Shown: positions 35,480-47,325 of the stretch, piece after piece
Numbering within the stretch: the first letter of the stretch is position 1
Layout of the letters: every line of letters starts with the position of its first letter
Assembly (NCBI RefSeq): GCF_000010725.1
Contig: NC_013855.1
Coordinates: 1,282,501 to 1,346,500, forward strand
Source: Azospirillum sp. B510
GTDB taxonomy: Bacteria > Pseudomonadota > Alphaproteobacteria > Azospirillales > Azospirillaceae
Length of the DNA stretch: 64,000 nucleotides
Reading direction: 5' to 3'
Translations under genes and position numbers: made by a program
Notes under the pieces: generated by a model
The model's database searches: none
What the model was told of the DNA's origin: nothing
What the model saw: the letters and a program-made list of their open reading frames with translations, nothing else

Positions 35480-36501
35480 GCGTCATCGTCGACTCCCTCG
35501 CCTTCCGCTACCCCACCGCCGCGGCCGGCCTCGATGGCGTCAGCCTCGGCGTGGCGCCGGGCGAGTTCTGCGCCGTCATCGGTCCGTCTGGCTGCGGCAA
35601 ATCCACCCTGCTGAAGCTGATCGCCGGCTTCCTCAGCCCGGCGGCCGGACGCATCCATATCGCCGGGGCCGACATGACCGGGGTGCCGCCGCGGCTGCGC
35701 AATCTCGGCATCGTCTTCCAGAATTACGCCCTGTTCCCCCACATGACGGCGCTGGAGAATGTCGCCTATCCGCTGAAGCTGCGCGGCGTCGGCCGGGCCG
35801 AGCGGCTGCGCCGGGCCGGTCAAGCGCTGGAACGCACCCGCCTGGCGGGGCTGGCCGACCGTCATCCCCGCCAGTTGTCCGGCGGCCAGCAACAGCGGGT
35901 GGCGCTCGCCCGCGCCCTGGTCTTCGCCCCCGGCGCCCTGTTGCTGGACGAACCGCTGTCGGCGCTGGACGCCGCCCACCGCGCAGCGATGCGGGACGAG
36001 ATCCGCGCGGTGCAGCGCGAACATGGCATCGCCACCCTGCACGTCACCCACGACCAGGAGGAGGCGCTGTCCATCGCCGACAAGGTCGCGGTGATGCGCG
36101 ACGGCGCCCTGCTCCAGCTCGCCAGCCCGCAGGAGCTTTACGACCGTCCGGCCGACCGCTTCGTCGCCGGCTTCGTCGGCCACGCCAACCTGTTCGACGG
36201 CAGGGTGCGCGGAGCGGATCTGGTGGAGACCGCCATCGGGCCGCTGGCCTGCGCCACCGAGGGCCGCGCGGTTGGAACCAGCGTCACCTTGCTGGCGCGT
36301 CCGGAGGCGATCCGCATCGACCCGCCCGACGATGCCGTCAACCGCTTCGCCGGGACGCTGGTCCGCGACCGCTTCCTCGGTTCGCTGCGCCGCTACGACC
36401 TCGCCGTGCCGGGCGGCACGATCCTGGGCGAGACCCTGTCCCGCGCCGACATCCGGTCGGTTCAAATCCCGCCGGAGTGCCTGCGCATCCTGCCCGCCTG
36501 A
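35476..36501 (+). CDS. ABC ATP-binding protein with TOBE-like tail
   Basis: 341-aa PotA/FbpC-type ATPase: Walker [11 protein letters not shown]-loop [13 protein letters not shown], signature LSGGQQQR, Walker [14 protein letters not shown], switch [10 protein letters not shown]. Residues about 250-341 form a TOBE-type regulatory domain ([33 protein letters not shown]). The subfamily covers ferric iron, thiamine, putrescine and 2-aminoethylphosphonate importers. Confidence 0.9.
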   Translation: MSVIVDSLAFRYPTAAAGLDGVSLGVAPGEFCAVIGPSGCGKSTLLKLIAGFLSPAAGRIHIAGADMTGVPPRLRNLGIVFQNYALFPHMTALENVAYPLKLRGVGRAERLRRAGQALERTRLAGLADRHPRQLSGGQQQRVALARALVFAPGALLLDEPLSALDAAHRAAMRDEIRAVQREHGIATLHVTHDQEEALSIADKVAVMRDGALLQLASPQELYDRPADRFVAGFVGHANLFDGRVRGADLVETAIGPLACATEGRAVGTSVTLLARPEAIRIDPPDDAVNRFAGTLVRDRFLGSLRRYDLAVPGGTILGETLSRADIRSVQIPPECLRILPA

Positions 36502-36565
36502 CCGGCATTGCAAACCCCTCCCCCGCCGGCCGATCCCGCCGGCCTCCCTGGAAAGGCCCGACCTG

Positions 36566-37678
36566 ATGAAACGCCTGATCACCGCGGTCGCCCTGTCGGC
36601 TGCCGGCCTGATGACCGCCGCCCTGCCGACCACCGGCACCGCCCTGGCCCAAGCCACCACCGTCGAGGCGGTCACCACCGGCGAGGAGCTCTATCAGGGC
36701 GAGCGCGCCCTCTATGAGCAGGCCCTGAAGGAGGGGCTGGTCGTCTCCTTCGACACCGGCCCGACCTGGGCCAACTGGGCGGCGGAGTTCGCCGCCTTCA
36801 AGAAGCGCTATCCCGGCGTCGAAATGACCTACAATGATCTCGGCTCCGCCGCGACGGTGGTGGCGCTCGACAAGGCGCGCAACCGCCCGCAGGCCGACAC
36901 CGCCTATTACTTCGCCGCCTCCGCCTTCGACGCCATGGCCAAGGATGTCGTCGCCCCCTTCAAGCCGGTGAATTTCGACACGCTGCCGGAGGTGTTCCGC
37001 GATGCCGACGGCAAATGGTTCACCATCCATTCGCTGACCGTCGCCTTCGTCGTCAACACCAAGCTGGTGAAGGAGGTGCCGAGGAGCTGGGCCGACCTGC
37101 TGAAGCCCGAATACAAGAACAGCGTCGTCTATCTCGACCCGCGCTCCACCGGCATCGGGCAGGTGATCAGCTTCGCCGCCAATTTCGGCAATGGCGGCGA
37201 CATGGACAATCTCCAGCCCGGCTTCGACTATTTCGCCCGCCTGCACAAGTCGGGCAACGTGATGCGGGTCGAGGGCACCACCCCTTACGCCAAGTTCGTC
37301 AAGGGCGAGATTCCGATCTGGATCTCCTACGAGAATGACGGGCTGAAGGCCAAGCACACCGACGGGCTGGGCGACGCCGTCTCCGTGGTCATCCCGGCCG
37401 AGGCGTCGGCCGCCGCCCCCTATGGCATCAGCCTGGTGAAGAACGGCCCCAACCCGAACGCCGGCAAGCTGTGGTTGAACTTCATCATGAGCGCCAAGGG
37501 CCAGGCGATCTTCGCCGAGGGCTATGTCCGCCCGTCGGTGCCCGGCGTCGCCCTGCCGGCCGACATCGCGGCGAAGCTGCCGCCGGCCCCGCAGGTCCGC
37601 CCCCTCGACGTCAAGCTGGCGGCCGAGCGCAAGGCGGCGGTCGATGCCGGCTGGACCAAGGCGGCGCTCGGCAAATGA
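36566..37678 (+). CDS. ABC extracellular solute-binding protein (AfuA/PotD-like)
   Basis: 370-aa periplasmic binding protein; signal peptide about 1-30 (ending GTALA-QA). The fold is family 1/6 of the iron/polyamine class, with VVSFDTGPTWANWAAEF, KPEYKNSVVYLDPRSTGIG and GKLWLNFIMSAKGQAIFAEG. No Tyr-Tyr ferric ligand pair is evident, so iron is not assured. The DeoR-type control would fit a phosphorylated or sugar-derived substrate; substrate remains unknown. Confidence 0.83.
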   Translation: MKRLITAVALSAAGLMTAALPTTGTALAQATTVEAVTTGEELYQGERALYEQALKEGLVVSFDTGPTWANWAAEFAAFKKRYPGVEMTYNDLGSAATVVALDKARNRPQADTAYYFAASAFDAMAKDVVAPFKPVNFDTLPEVFRDADGKWFTIHSLTVAFVVNTKLVKEVPRSWADLLKPEYKNSVVYLDPRSTGIGQVISFAANFGNGGDMDNLQPGFDYFARLHKSGNVMRVEGTTPYAKFVKGEIPIWISYENDGLKAKHTDGLGDAVSVVIPAEASAAAPYGISLVKNGPNPNAGKLWLNFIMSAKGQAIFAEGYVRPSVPGVALPADIAAKLPPAPQVRPLDVKLAAERKAAVDAGWTKAALGK

Positions 37679-37718
37679 ACCGTTCCGCCCACGGCATCGC
37701 ATCGCAAGGTCAGGGATC

Positions 37719-38549
37719 ATGAGCAGATCGCCCGTTCTCCTGCTGCCGCTCGCGCTGCCGGGTCTGGCGGTGCTGATCCTCTTCTTCCTGCTGCCGCTGG
37801 GCACGGTGGTTTGGCAGGCGCTGGCCGGGGACGCCTTCCAGCGCGTCCTCGGCCAGGGCGACCTGCTGGCGGCCTTGGGAAATTCGTTGCTGCTCGGGCT
37901 GGAAGCCGGGCTGGTCGCGGTGGTGCTGGGCGTCGCCGTCGCCCTGCATCTCGCCCGGCTGCCGCCGGCGCGGCGCGCCTTGTTGCAGGTGGTCATCGCC
38001 CTGCCGCTGACCTTTTCCGGCCTGATCGTCGCCTACGGCTTCATCCTGCTGCTCGGCCGTGCCGGCTTCGCCACGCTGCTGCTGGCGGAGCTGGGCGCCG
38101 ACCCGGCCGCGATCGCCGCCTTCCTCTATGACCGGCCCGGTCTGGTGCTGGCCTACAGCTATTTCCTGACACCGCGCGTGATCCTGACGCTGCTGCCGGT
38201 CTTCGCCAATTTCGACCACCGCCAGACCGAAGCGGCGGAATCGATGGGGGCCAGCCGGCTGCGCGCCTTGATCGACATCCTCGCCCCGCAGGTGGCGCCC
38301 ACCGTGCTCGCCTCCTTCGCGCTGGTGACGGCGGTGGCCTTCGGCGCCTATGGCACGGCGCTGGCCCTGGTCGGCACCCAGCTCAACATCCTTCCCCTGC
38401 GGCTCTACAGCCTGATCGCCGATGCCGGCGCCGATTTCCCGCTGGCCGCCGCCCTGTCGGTGCTGCTGCTGGCCGTCTGTTCCTTCCTGATGGCGGTGGC
38501 GGAGATCGCCGCCGCCCGTTCCGAGGCCGACCACCATGTTCGAACTTGA
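37719..38549 (+). CDS. ABC permease B (Fe3+/polyamine-type importer)
   Basis: 276-aa permease with six helices and the EAA loop EAAESMGASRLRALIDILAP. It pairs with the first permease of the locus to make the channel. The 3-prime end overlaps the next gene by 14 nt in another frame, so the LOG-like gene is cotranscribed. Confidence 0.83.
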   Translation: MSRSPVLLLPLALPGLAVLILFFLLPLGTVVWQALAGDAFQRVLGQGDLLAALGNSLLLGLEAGLVAVVLGVAVALHLARLPPARRALLQVVIALPLTFSGLIVAYGFILLLGRAGFATLLLAELGADPAAIAAFLYDRPGLVLAYSYFLTPRVILTLLPVFANFDHRQTEAAESMGASRLRALIDILAPQVAPTVLASFALVTAVAFGAYGTALALVGTQLNILPLRLYSLIADAGADFPLAAALSVLLLAVCSFLMAVAEIAAARSEADHHVRT

Positions 38550-39162
38550 CCGCGCCGCCAACCGGCTGCACCACGCCGGCCATCTCTTCGATCCCGCCAG
38601 CCGCGGCTGGACCACCGGCCCGGCGCCCGCCGGGGCGGAACCGCTCGACCCGGAACAGGCGCTGCGCTGGCTCCAGACGCTCAGCGGCCATCCGCTGCGG
38701 GCGCCGGTCGGGGTGATCGGGCCGAACGAGGCGACCGCAGCCGTCCTCGCCGCCGCCGAGGCCGCCGGCGCCGGTCTCGCACGCAGCGGGCTCACTCTGC
38801 TGTGCGGAGGCCGCCAGGGGGTGATGGAAGCGGCCTGCCGCGGCGCCTCGCAAGCCGGCGGCCTGAGCATCGCCCTGCTGCCGGGGGCCGACCCCGCCAC
38901 CGCCAACCCCCATGCCGGGATCGTGCTGGCGTCGGGCATCGGCGAGGCGCGCAACGCGCTGATCGCCCAGGCCAGCCAGTGCCTGATCGCGGTCGGCGAC
39001 AGCTATGGCACCTTGTCGGAGGTGGCGCTGGGGCTGCGGCTGGGCAAGACGGTCTTCGGGCTGGCCGGCGCCGCCGCGGTCGACGGGGTTCGCCATCTCG
39101 CCGGCACCGCCGACCTGCCGCAGGCGCTCGCCGCCCATCTGCTGGGTGTTCCGGACCGCTGA
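38536..39162 (+). CDS. LOG/TIGR00725-family nucleotide-binding protein
   Basis: 208-aa cytosolic Rossmann-fold protein related to LOG (lysine decarboxylase-like) and the TIGR00725 family. Visible motifs: VGVIGPNEAT, LLCGGRQGVMEAACRGA (the GG-x-x-GxMEA nucleotide loop) and IAVGDSYGTLSEVALGLRLGK (variant of PGGxGTxxE). True LOG proteins release cytokinin-type bases from nucleotides; here the PGG motif is altered to GDSYGT, so activity is uncertain. It overlaps the upstream permease gene and may salvage the imported compound. Confidence 0.75.
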   Translation: MFELDRAANRLHHAGHLFDPASRGWTTGPAPAGAEPLDPEQALRWLQTLSGHPLRAPVGVIGPNEATAAVLAAAEAAGAGLARSGLTLLCGGRQGVMEAACRGASQAGGLSIALLPGADPATANPHAGIVLASGIGEARNALIAQASQCLIAVGDSYGTLSEVALGLRLGKTVFGLAGAAAVDGVRHLAGTADLPQALAAHLLGVPDR

Positions 39163-39173
39163 CCGACCGCCGC

Positions 39174-41186
<2,013 letters not shown>

Positions 41187-41190
<4 letters not shown>

Positions 41191-42068
41191 CGCCGTTCCC
41201 CCTTGCCGTTCAGCACGTCGTTCAGGCCGTCGCCCAGCAGGTTCAGCGCCAGCACGGCGACGACGATGGCCACGCCGGGAATGGCGGCGACATGCGGATC
41301 GGTGCGGATCACCTCGCGCCCCGCCCCGACCATGCCGCCCCAGCTGACGACGTTGGGATCGCCGAGCCCGAGGAAGGACAGCGAGGATTCGGTGAGGATG
41401 GCGGTCGCCACCAGGATGGAGGCCGAGACGATCACCGGCGCCAGCACGTTGGGCAGGATGTGCAGGACGATGATCCGGGCATCGGACGCCCCAAGGATGA
41501 TCGACGCCTGGGCCAGTTCGCTGTTGCGCAGGCGCAGCACCTCCGCCCGCACCAGCCGCGCCAGCCCCGACCAGGAGGTGATGCCGATCGCCGTGGTGAT
41601 GGTGGCGATGGAGGGTTGCAGGATGGCGACCAGGGCGAGGGTGAACAGGAAGGGCGGGATGGTCTGGAACAGCTCCGTCACCCGCATCAGCGCCCGGTCG
41701 ACCCGGCCGCCGTAATAGCCGGCCAGCGCGCCGATGCCGATGCCGATCACCAGCGAGACCAGCGCCGCCACCCCGCCGATCAGCAGCGAGACGCGGGCGC
41801 CGTGGAAGATGCCGGACGCCAGATCGCGGCCCATCATGTCGGTGCCGAGCGCGAACTCCGCCGCGTCGCCGGGGCGCAGCAGCGGCATCCCCGCCATGTC
41901 GAGCGGATCGCCGGGAAAGGCGATGTCGGCGAAGCCGGCCATGGCGAGGATGCCGGCCAGCAGGATCAGGCCGATCAGCGCCGACGGACGGCGCAGCAGC
42001 CGGCCGATGGTCCGGTCGCGGATGTCGGTCCGCGCCGGCGGCAGGGGGACGGTGTCGGGAAGCGCCAT
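41187..42068 (-). CDS. dppC: Dipeptide-type ABC permease (DppC)
   Basis: 293-aa permease with N-terminal OppC_N region and six helices; the EAA loop is [22 protein letters not shown]. It is 3 nt from dppB and overlaps dppD. Together with DppB it forms the channel for the peptide-type substrate. Confidence 0.88.
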
Positions 42069-42071
42069 CGG

Positions 42072-43040
42072 TCAGCCGAGTTCGATGCGGGGGTCGAGCA
42101 GCGTATAGACGAGATCGACCGCGATGTTGACGAGGACCACCACCACCGACGAGCAGAACAGGATGCCGAGCAGCAGGTTGAGGTCGCGCTGGAACAGCGC
42201 CGCGAAGGCCAGCCGGCCCAGCCCCGGCCAGGAGAACACCGTCTCGACCAGCACCGCCCCGCCGAGGATGGAGCCGAGCTGGACGCCGAGCGTGGTGACG
42301 ATGGGCAGCAGGGCGTTGCGCAGCACATGGCGCCAGGCGATGCGATGGGGCCGCACCCCCTTGGCCCGCGCGGTGCGGACGAAATCCTGGCCATAGACCT
42401 CCAGCATCGCCGCCCGCATCAGCCGGGCGTAGATGGCGAGGTAGAACAGCCCGAGCGTCACCGCCGGCAGCACCAGATGGGCCGCCACGTCGCCGACCAG
42501 GGCGAGGCCGCTCAGGTTGGCTTCGACGCTGGTCATGCCGCCGACCGGCAGCCAGTCGAGAATGACGGAGAAGACGACGATCAGCATGATGCCGACCCAG
42601 AAGACCGGTGTCGCGTAGAACAGCAGCGCCACGATGGAGATCACCGTGTCGGTCAGCTTCCCCGCCCGCCGGGCGGCGAGGAATCCCAGCGAGCAGCCGG
42701 CGACCAGCGCGAAGCCGATGGCGGTCCCCATCAGCAGCAGCGTCGCCGGCAGCCGTTGCAGGATCAGCTCCGACACCGGCAGCGACTGGCGGAAGGAATA
42801 GCCGAGGTCGAAGGTCAGCAGGTTGCCGAGATAGCGCAGGAACTGGATGTACAGCGGCTGGTCCAGCCCGAACTGGCGGCGCAGCGCCTCCATGTACTCC
42901 GGCGTCGCCGCCCCGGATTCGCCGGCCAGCACCTGGGCCGCGTCGCCGGGCGCCAGATGCAGCAGGAAGAAGTTGATCAGCGCGATGCCCAGCAGGACGA
43001 AGACCAGCTGGGCGGCGCTGCGCCTGAGATAGGTCAGCAC
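42072..43040 (-). CDS. dppB: Dipeptide-type ABC permease (DppB)
   Basis: 322-aa permease starting with GTG. The opening LRRSAAQLVFVLLGIALINFFLLHLAPGD is the classic DppB/OppB N-terminus, and the EAA loop is FVRTARAKGVRPHRIAWRHVL. It lies 7 nt after the binding-protein gene. Confidence 0.9.
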   Translation of the reverse strand: MLTYLRRSAAQLVFVLLGIALINFFLLHLAPGDAAQVLAGESGAATPEYMEALRRQFGLDQPLYIQFLRYLGNLLTFDLGYSFRQSLPVSELILQRLPATLLLMGTAIGFALVAGCSLGFLAARRAGKLTDTVISIVALLFYATPVFWVGIMLIVVFSVILDWLPVGGMTSVEANLSGLALVGDVAAHLVLPAVTLGLFYLAIYARLMRAAMLEVYGQDFVRTARAKGVRPHRIAWRHVLRNALLPIVTTLGVQLGSILGGAVLVETVFSWPGLGRLAFAALFQRDLNLLLGILFCSSVVVVLVNIAVDLVYTLLDPRIELG

Positions 43041-43047
43041 GGCCGAG

Positions 43048-44703
43048 TCAGTTCGCCTTCGGGGTGCCGGTGAAGCGGGCGTTCTTCAGCGACGAATAGA
43101 CCTGATCGCCCTGTTCGACGATGCCCTGGAGATTGGCCGAATAGACCGAGAAGAAGTTCAGCTCCAGCAGCGGCAGCGACGGCACGTCGCCCAGCACGAT
43201 GTCCTGGAACTCGTTGAACTCGGCGACGCGCTTGGCCGGATCGCCCTCGACGCCGGCCTCCTGGATCAGCGCGTCGGCCCTGGCGTTGCGGTAGCCCGAG
43301 CCGTTGGTCCAGGGCGTGCCGGTGCCGAGCCAGCCCGACCAGAAGGCGCGGACGACGCCGATCTGCGGATCGGGGAAGGCGTTGTTGTAGGAGATGGCGA
43401 AATCGAAATCGCGGTCGACATAGACGCGCTTGATGAAGGCGGCGCTGTCCTGCGAGCGGATGGTCACCTCGATGCCGACGCGCTTCAGCGCCTGCTTCAG
43501 GAACTCGCCGGTGCGGCGGTAATCGTCGCCATAGGGCAGGAAATCATGGGTCAGGGTGAAGCGGACGCCGTTGGCGTCGCGCTTGAAGCCGGCCTCGTCC
43601 AGCAGCGCCTCCGCCTTCTTCACGTCGAAGGGGTATTGCGGCAGCTTGGTGTTGTGGAAGGTGACGAGCGACGACGGCACCGGGCTGATCGCCGGCTTGG
43701 CGTAGCCGAACCAGACGATCTTCGCCAGGGCGGCGCGGTCGATGGCGTGGGCGATGGCCCGGCGCACCCGCACATCCTTCAGATACGGGTTCTCGACGTT
43801 GAAATCGAGATAGAGCAGCGGCGACAGCCATTCATAGCCGCGGGTGTCCACCTTCAGGCTCGGCAGCTTGGACAGGCGCTCGGCGTCGCGGAACGGCACC
43901 GGGTTGTAGGGGGCATACTGGATCTCCCCCTTCTCGATGGCGGCGGCGCGGGCGGCGGCGTCGGGGATGATGCGGAACAGCAACCGGTCGAGATAGGGCT
44001 TGCCGGCCTCCCAGTAGTCGGGATTCCGCGTCAGTTCGACATATTCGCCGCGCTTCCACTCCTTGAAGACGAAGGGGCCGGTGCCGACCGGCTTGTTGTT
44101 GTACGGGTTGTTGAGGATGTCCGTGCCCTCGTACAGATGCTTGGGCAGGATCGGGGCGCCGACGCCGTTCAGCACCGACAGGATCGGCAGCGACGGCTTG
44201 GACAGGCGCAGGATGACGGTGGCGTCGTCCGGGGTGTCGACCTGGGTGACATTCTCGAACAGTGACTTGTTGCGCGGGTGGATGGTCTTCCAGATGTTCT
44301 CCAGCGACCATTTCACGTCGGCGGCCGAGAAGGGCTTGCCGTCATGCCATTTCACACCGCTGCGCAGGTGGAAGGTGATGGTCAATCCGTCGGGCGCCAC
44401 CTCCCAGCGCTCGGCCAGCGCCGGCTTCGGCTTCAGGTCGAAATCATAGCTGACCAGACCGTCGAAGATGTTGCCGGCCACCACCTGGGTCGGCTGCGCC
44501 ATGTTGGTGGAGGGCGTCAGCGTCACCGGTTCCGGCTGAAGAATGATGCTGAGCGTGCCGCCCCCGCGGGCGTCCTGCGCCAGCGCCGTCGAGACCGGAA
44601 GGGAGCCGACGCCGAGGGCGACCGCCGCCGTCATGGCGGCCGCCGCACCGATCACCATCCGGCGCCCGATACCAAATCCGCCCCGCCGATCCCGTCCACT
44701 CAT
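43048..44703 (-). CDS. Dipeptide-type ABC substrate-binding protein
   Basis: 551-aa family 5 binding protein. The N-terminus carries GRRMVIGAAAAMTAAVALGV, an export signal with a double Arg that could be Tat-type, ending near ALAQ-DA. The body shows TPSTNMAQPTQVVAGNIFDG, LRSGVKWHDGKPFSAADVKW and PVGTGPFVFKEW, hallmarks of peptide/nickel-binding proteins. MSGRDRR is used as the start; the frame is open further upstream into AT-rich promoter DNA. First gene of the leftward importer operon. Confidence 0.87.
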   Translation of the reverse strand: MSGRDRRGGFGIGRRMVIGAAAAMTAAVALGVGSLPVSTALAQDARGGGTLSIILQPEPVTLTPSTNMAQPTQVVAGNIFDGLVSYDFDLKPKPALAERWEVAPDGLTITFHLRSGVKWHDGKPFSAADVKWSLENIWKTIHPRNKSLFENVTQVDTPDDATVILRLSKPSLPILSVLNGVGAPILPKHLYEGTDILNNPYNNKPVGTGPFVFKEWKRGEYVELTRNPDYWEAGKPYLDRLLFRIIPDAAARAAAIEKGEIQYAPYNPVPFRDAERLSKLPSLKVDTRGYEWLSPLLYLDFNVENPYLKDVRVRRAIAHAIDRAALAKIVWFGYAKPAISPVPSSLVTFHNTKLPQYPFDVKKAEALLDEAGFKRDANGVRFTLTHDFLPYGDDYRRTGEFLKQALKRVGIEVTIRSQDSAAFIKRVYVDRDFDFAISYNNAFPDPQIGVVRAFWSGWLGTGTPWTNGSGYRNARADALIQEAGVEGDPAKRVAEFNEFQDIVLGDVPSLPLLELNFFSVYSANLQGIVEQGDQVYSSLKNARFTGTPKAN

Positions 44704-44960
44704 GATGCTCTCCGGCACGAAGGTTATAAGGCGGACGATTAAGCCCAGCTGCCGACTGGAGGTCAACATGATTTCACACAAATTTTTTCGCGATTGGTAG
44801 ACAAACAACACCGCTTATTAAAAATGCTCGCCGGAAAACACCAACCGGAAGCTGCGGAAGTGTGCAGCGACGACTTGGCCACGCATCACACCGACAACCT
44901 GGACTGGAATTTCACATAGCAGGCGCCAAACATGCCAGTGCGTGCAAAGGCGTCCGCATC

Positions 44961-44979
44961 AATAATAATAATCATTCTT
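44961..44979. promoter_or_regulatory. Fur-box-like site between peptide importer and sulfatase
   Basis: AATAATAATAATCATTCTT matches 15 of 19 positions of the Fur consensus by my count. It lies in the AT-rich 507-bp spacer (44704-45210), 258 nt from the importer start and 232 nt from the sulfatase start, so it could control either. Apart from this and two hairpins, I see nothing gene-like in the spacer. Confidence 0.5.
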
Positions 44980-45122
44980 AAGTCCGGGCGTCTCCAATAA
45001 ATCATACCTTCGTCTTCAATAAATACTGAAAAATGCCCGATCTTATAAAATAACTATGGTTGACTGATTAATTGTTATCTAATTAATATCGATTTTATTA
45101 AATAACCACGAATGAGTTCAAT

Positions 45123-45148
45123 TCAGGATCCGAAAATCCGGATCCTGA
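45123..45148 (+). promoter_or_regulatory. 10-bp hairpin in sulfatase leader
   Basis: TCAGGATCCG and CGGATCCTGA are perfect arms around a 6-nt loop, 62 nt before the sulfatase ATG. It is followed at once by a second small hairpin, so the leader RNA is structured. Attenuator or operator are both possible. Confidence 0.45.
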
Positions 45149-45154
45149 TTCTCT

Positions 45155-45170
45155 GAAAAGATAGCTTTTC
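45155..45170 (+). promoter_or_regulatory. Second leader hairpin upstream of sulfatase
   Basis: GAAAAG-ATAG-CTTTTC is a 6-bp stem with 4-nt loop, directly after the larger stem at 45123-45148 and ending in a short T-rich stretch, 40 nt before the ATG. Confidence 0.3.
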
Positions 45171-45210
45171 CTCGAAGCCTTCCCTCCATGCCGTGAAGGA
45201 ACACATACTC

Positions 45211-47268
45211 ATGTCCGAGAAATCCACCGCCCAGCACCCCAACATCCTGCTGATCGTCGTCGATCAGTACCGCTATCCGCGCTTCTCCTATGGCCCCGAA
45301 GGCGGGTTTGCCGAGCCGCTGAAGGAGATTCTGGGGTTCCGGGGACCGGCGGATGTCAGCGGCAATCCCTATGCCGAGTATTTTCCCGGCCTGACCCGGC
45401 TGCGGCGGAACGCGGTGGCGCTGCACAACCACACCATCGCGTCGAGCGCCTGCACCCCCAGCCGGGCGGTGATGTTCACCGGCCAATACGGCACCCGCAC
45501 CGGCGTGACCCAGACCGACGGCATGTTCAAGGACGGCAACACGCCGACCTTCCCCTGGTTGCAGGCCAACGGCTATCCCACCCTGGGCCACTGGATGCGG
45601 GCCGTCGGCTATTCCTCGCATTATTTCGGCAAATGGCATGTCAGCAATCCGCCCGGCCATTCGTTGAACCGCTTCGGGTTTTCCGATTGGGAATTGTCCT
45701 ATCCCGAACCGCACGGGGCGGCGATCAACAATCTGGGCATTTATCGCGATCCCGGATTCGCCGACAACGCCTGCCTGTTCCTGCGCCGCCGCGGCTTGGC
45801 CCTGCCCTATGACTACGCGACCTCGGCGGCGGAAGCGCGCGGCGAGCAGGAGTCGCCGGCCATCGACGCGACGCAGCGTCCCTGGTTCGCCGTGGTGTCC
45901 TTCACCAACCCCCACGACATCGCCACCTACCCGACGGTGGTCTCCCAGGCCCTGCCGCAGACCGAGGCGCAGGGGGCGCAGGACAAGCCGCAATCGGCGT
46001 TCGGCCCGCTGGATGTGCCCGACCAGGGGCAATCCTCCTTCCCGCCGAACGAAGGCACCATGACGATCCCGCTCAATCCGCAGGGCTTCCCGCAGGATTG
46101 CGCCGGCCCCATCCCGACCTGGGACGAGGATCTGTCGAGCAAGCCGGTCTGCCAGTTCGACGCGGCCTACAAGATCGGTCTGGCCCTGTCGGCCAAGGCG
46201 AGCCACGGCGCGGTCCAAGGCATCACCAACGGCCATGATGACGGAAAGCCCGATACCGGAGTCGGGCGGGAGGATTGGTCGGCGGCGGTGAAGCTGGCGC
46301 TGAAATTCACCATTCCGTTCCAGCTTTCCGAACATCCGGAGCAGTACAGCATCGAATTCCTGCAATTCTATGGCTGGCTGCATTCCCAGGTCGATCCCCA
46401 GATCAACCGCGTGCTCCAGTCGCTGGAGGAGAGCGGGCAGGCCGAAAACACCATCGTGCTGTTCGTCGCCGACCATGGCGAACTGGGCGCCGCCCACAAC
46501 ATGATGCTGGAGAAATGGCACGTCGCCTATCAGGAGGCCGTGCATGTGCCGATGGTGGTACAATTCCCGCCGTCGATGCGCAGCGATGACGGGCTGACCC
46601 ATGTCGACGCGGTGACCAGCCATGCCGACCTCGTGCCCACCATCCTCGGGCTGACCGGCGTCGGCCCCGAGGCGCTGGAGAAGGCGGAGGCCGAACTGGC
46701 CGAGCGTCACCGCATGGCGCCGCTGCCCGGCGTCGACCTGACCCCGACGCTGAAGGTGCCGGGCACGCCGGTCACCTATCCCGGCGGCCGGGTCCGCGAA
46801 GGCGTGCTCTTCATCACCGACGACGAGGTGACGGAGCCGACCAAGGGCGGCCGGCTCACCGAGCCGGACTATTTCGGCGCGTTCGAGGTCTATTGCCAGA
46901 CGGTCGAGGCGGTGCGCACCGGCGGCCACGGCGCCAAGGAGGTGCCGGGCCTGGCCCCCGGACCGGTGCGCCAGCCCAACCACATCCGCTGCGTGCGGAC
47001 CAAGGAGGCCAAGCTGTCGCGCTATTTCGACCCGTCGAACCCGCGCCTGCTGGAATGGGAGATGTATGATCTGGTCAACGATCCCAACGAGATCGTCAAT
47101 CTGGTGAAGGTGCGGGGGGACAGGCCCATCGCGCGCACCGACCTCGATCCCAAGCCCGGCTGGTACGACGAGGCGGAGGTCCAGGCCGCCGCCAACCGCC
47201 TCGCCGTGCTGCTGGCGGAACTGGAGGCCCGCGACCTGTCGGTCCCTGAACACGCCGTGCCGGCGTAA
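45211..47268 (+). CDS. Type I sulfatase (formylglycine-dependent)
   Basis: 685-aa sulfatase of the alkaline-phosphatase superfamily. The N-terminal metal motif NILLIVVDQYRYPRF and the formylglycine signature CTPSRAVMFTGQYGTRTG (C-x-P-S-R) are intact, as are FGKWHVSN and the second metal site VLFVADHGELGAAH. No signal peptide, so it acts in the cytoplasm. It is longer than choline sulfatase (about 510 aa), with extra segments around residues 200-330. Substrate unknown. Its start at ATG 45211 is preceded by GAAGGA; it is alone in its operon and ends in a shared terminator. Confidence 0.87.
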   Translation: MSEKSTAQHPNILLIVVDQYRYPRFSYGPEGGFAEPLKEILGFRGPADVSGNPYAEYFPGLTRLRRNAVALHNHTIASSACTPSRAVMFTGQYGTRTGVTQTDGMFKDGNTPTFPWLQANGYPTLGHWMRAVGYSSHYFGKWHVSNPPGHSLNRFGFSDWELSYPEPHGAAINNLGIYRDPGFADNACLFLRRRGLALPYDYATSAAEARGEQESPAIDATQRPWFAVVSFTNPHDIATYPTVVSQALPQTEAQGAQDKPQSAFGPLDVPDQGQSSFPPNEGTMTIPLNPQGFPQDCAGPIPTWDEDLSSKPVCQFDAAYKIGLALSAKASHGAVQGITNGHDDGKPDTGVGREDWSAAVKLALKFTIPFQLSEHPEQYSIEFLQFYGWLHSQVDPQINRVLQSLEESGQAENTIVLFVADHGELGAAHNMMLEKWHVAYQEAVHVPMVVQFPPSMRSDDGLTHVDAVTSHADLVPTILGLTGVGPEALEKAEAELAERHRMAPLPGVDLTPTLKVPGTPVTYPGGRVREGVLFITDDEVTEPTKGGRLTEPDYFGAFEVYCQTVEAVRTGGHGAKEVPGLAPGPVRQPNHIRCVRTKEAKLSRYFDPSNPRLLEWEMYDLVNDPNEIVNLVKVRGDRPIARTDLDPKPGWYDEAEVQAAANRLAVLLAELEARDLSVPEHAVPA

Positions 47269-47300
47269 GCACCGCCACCCAAGCGCACAAGCCTCGACAA

Positions 47301-47325
47301 GGACTGGGGCCGGCTTCCGCCGGCC

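Noticed and set aside
44704-45210. Small gene in the AT-rich spacer
   Set aside because: No open frame with start, ribosome site and sensible composition; only the Fur-like site and two hairpins stand out.
45118-47253. 711-aa frame antisense to the sulfatase
   Set aside because: The plus strand has intact sulfatase motifs; the antisense translation has none.
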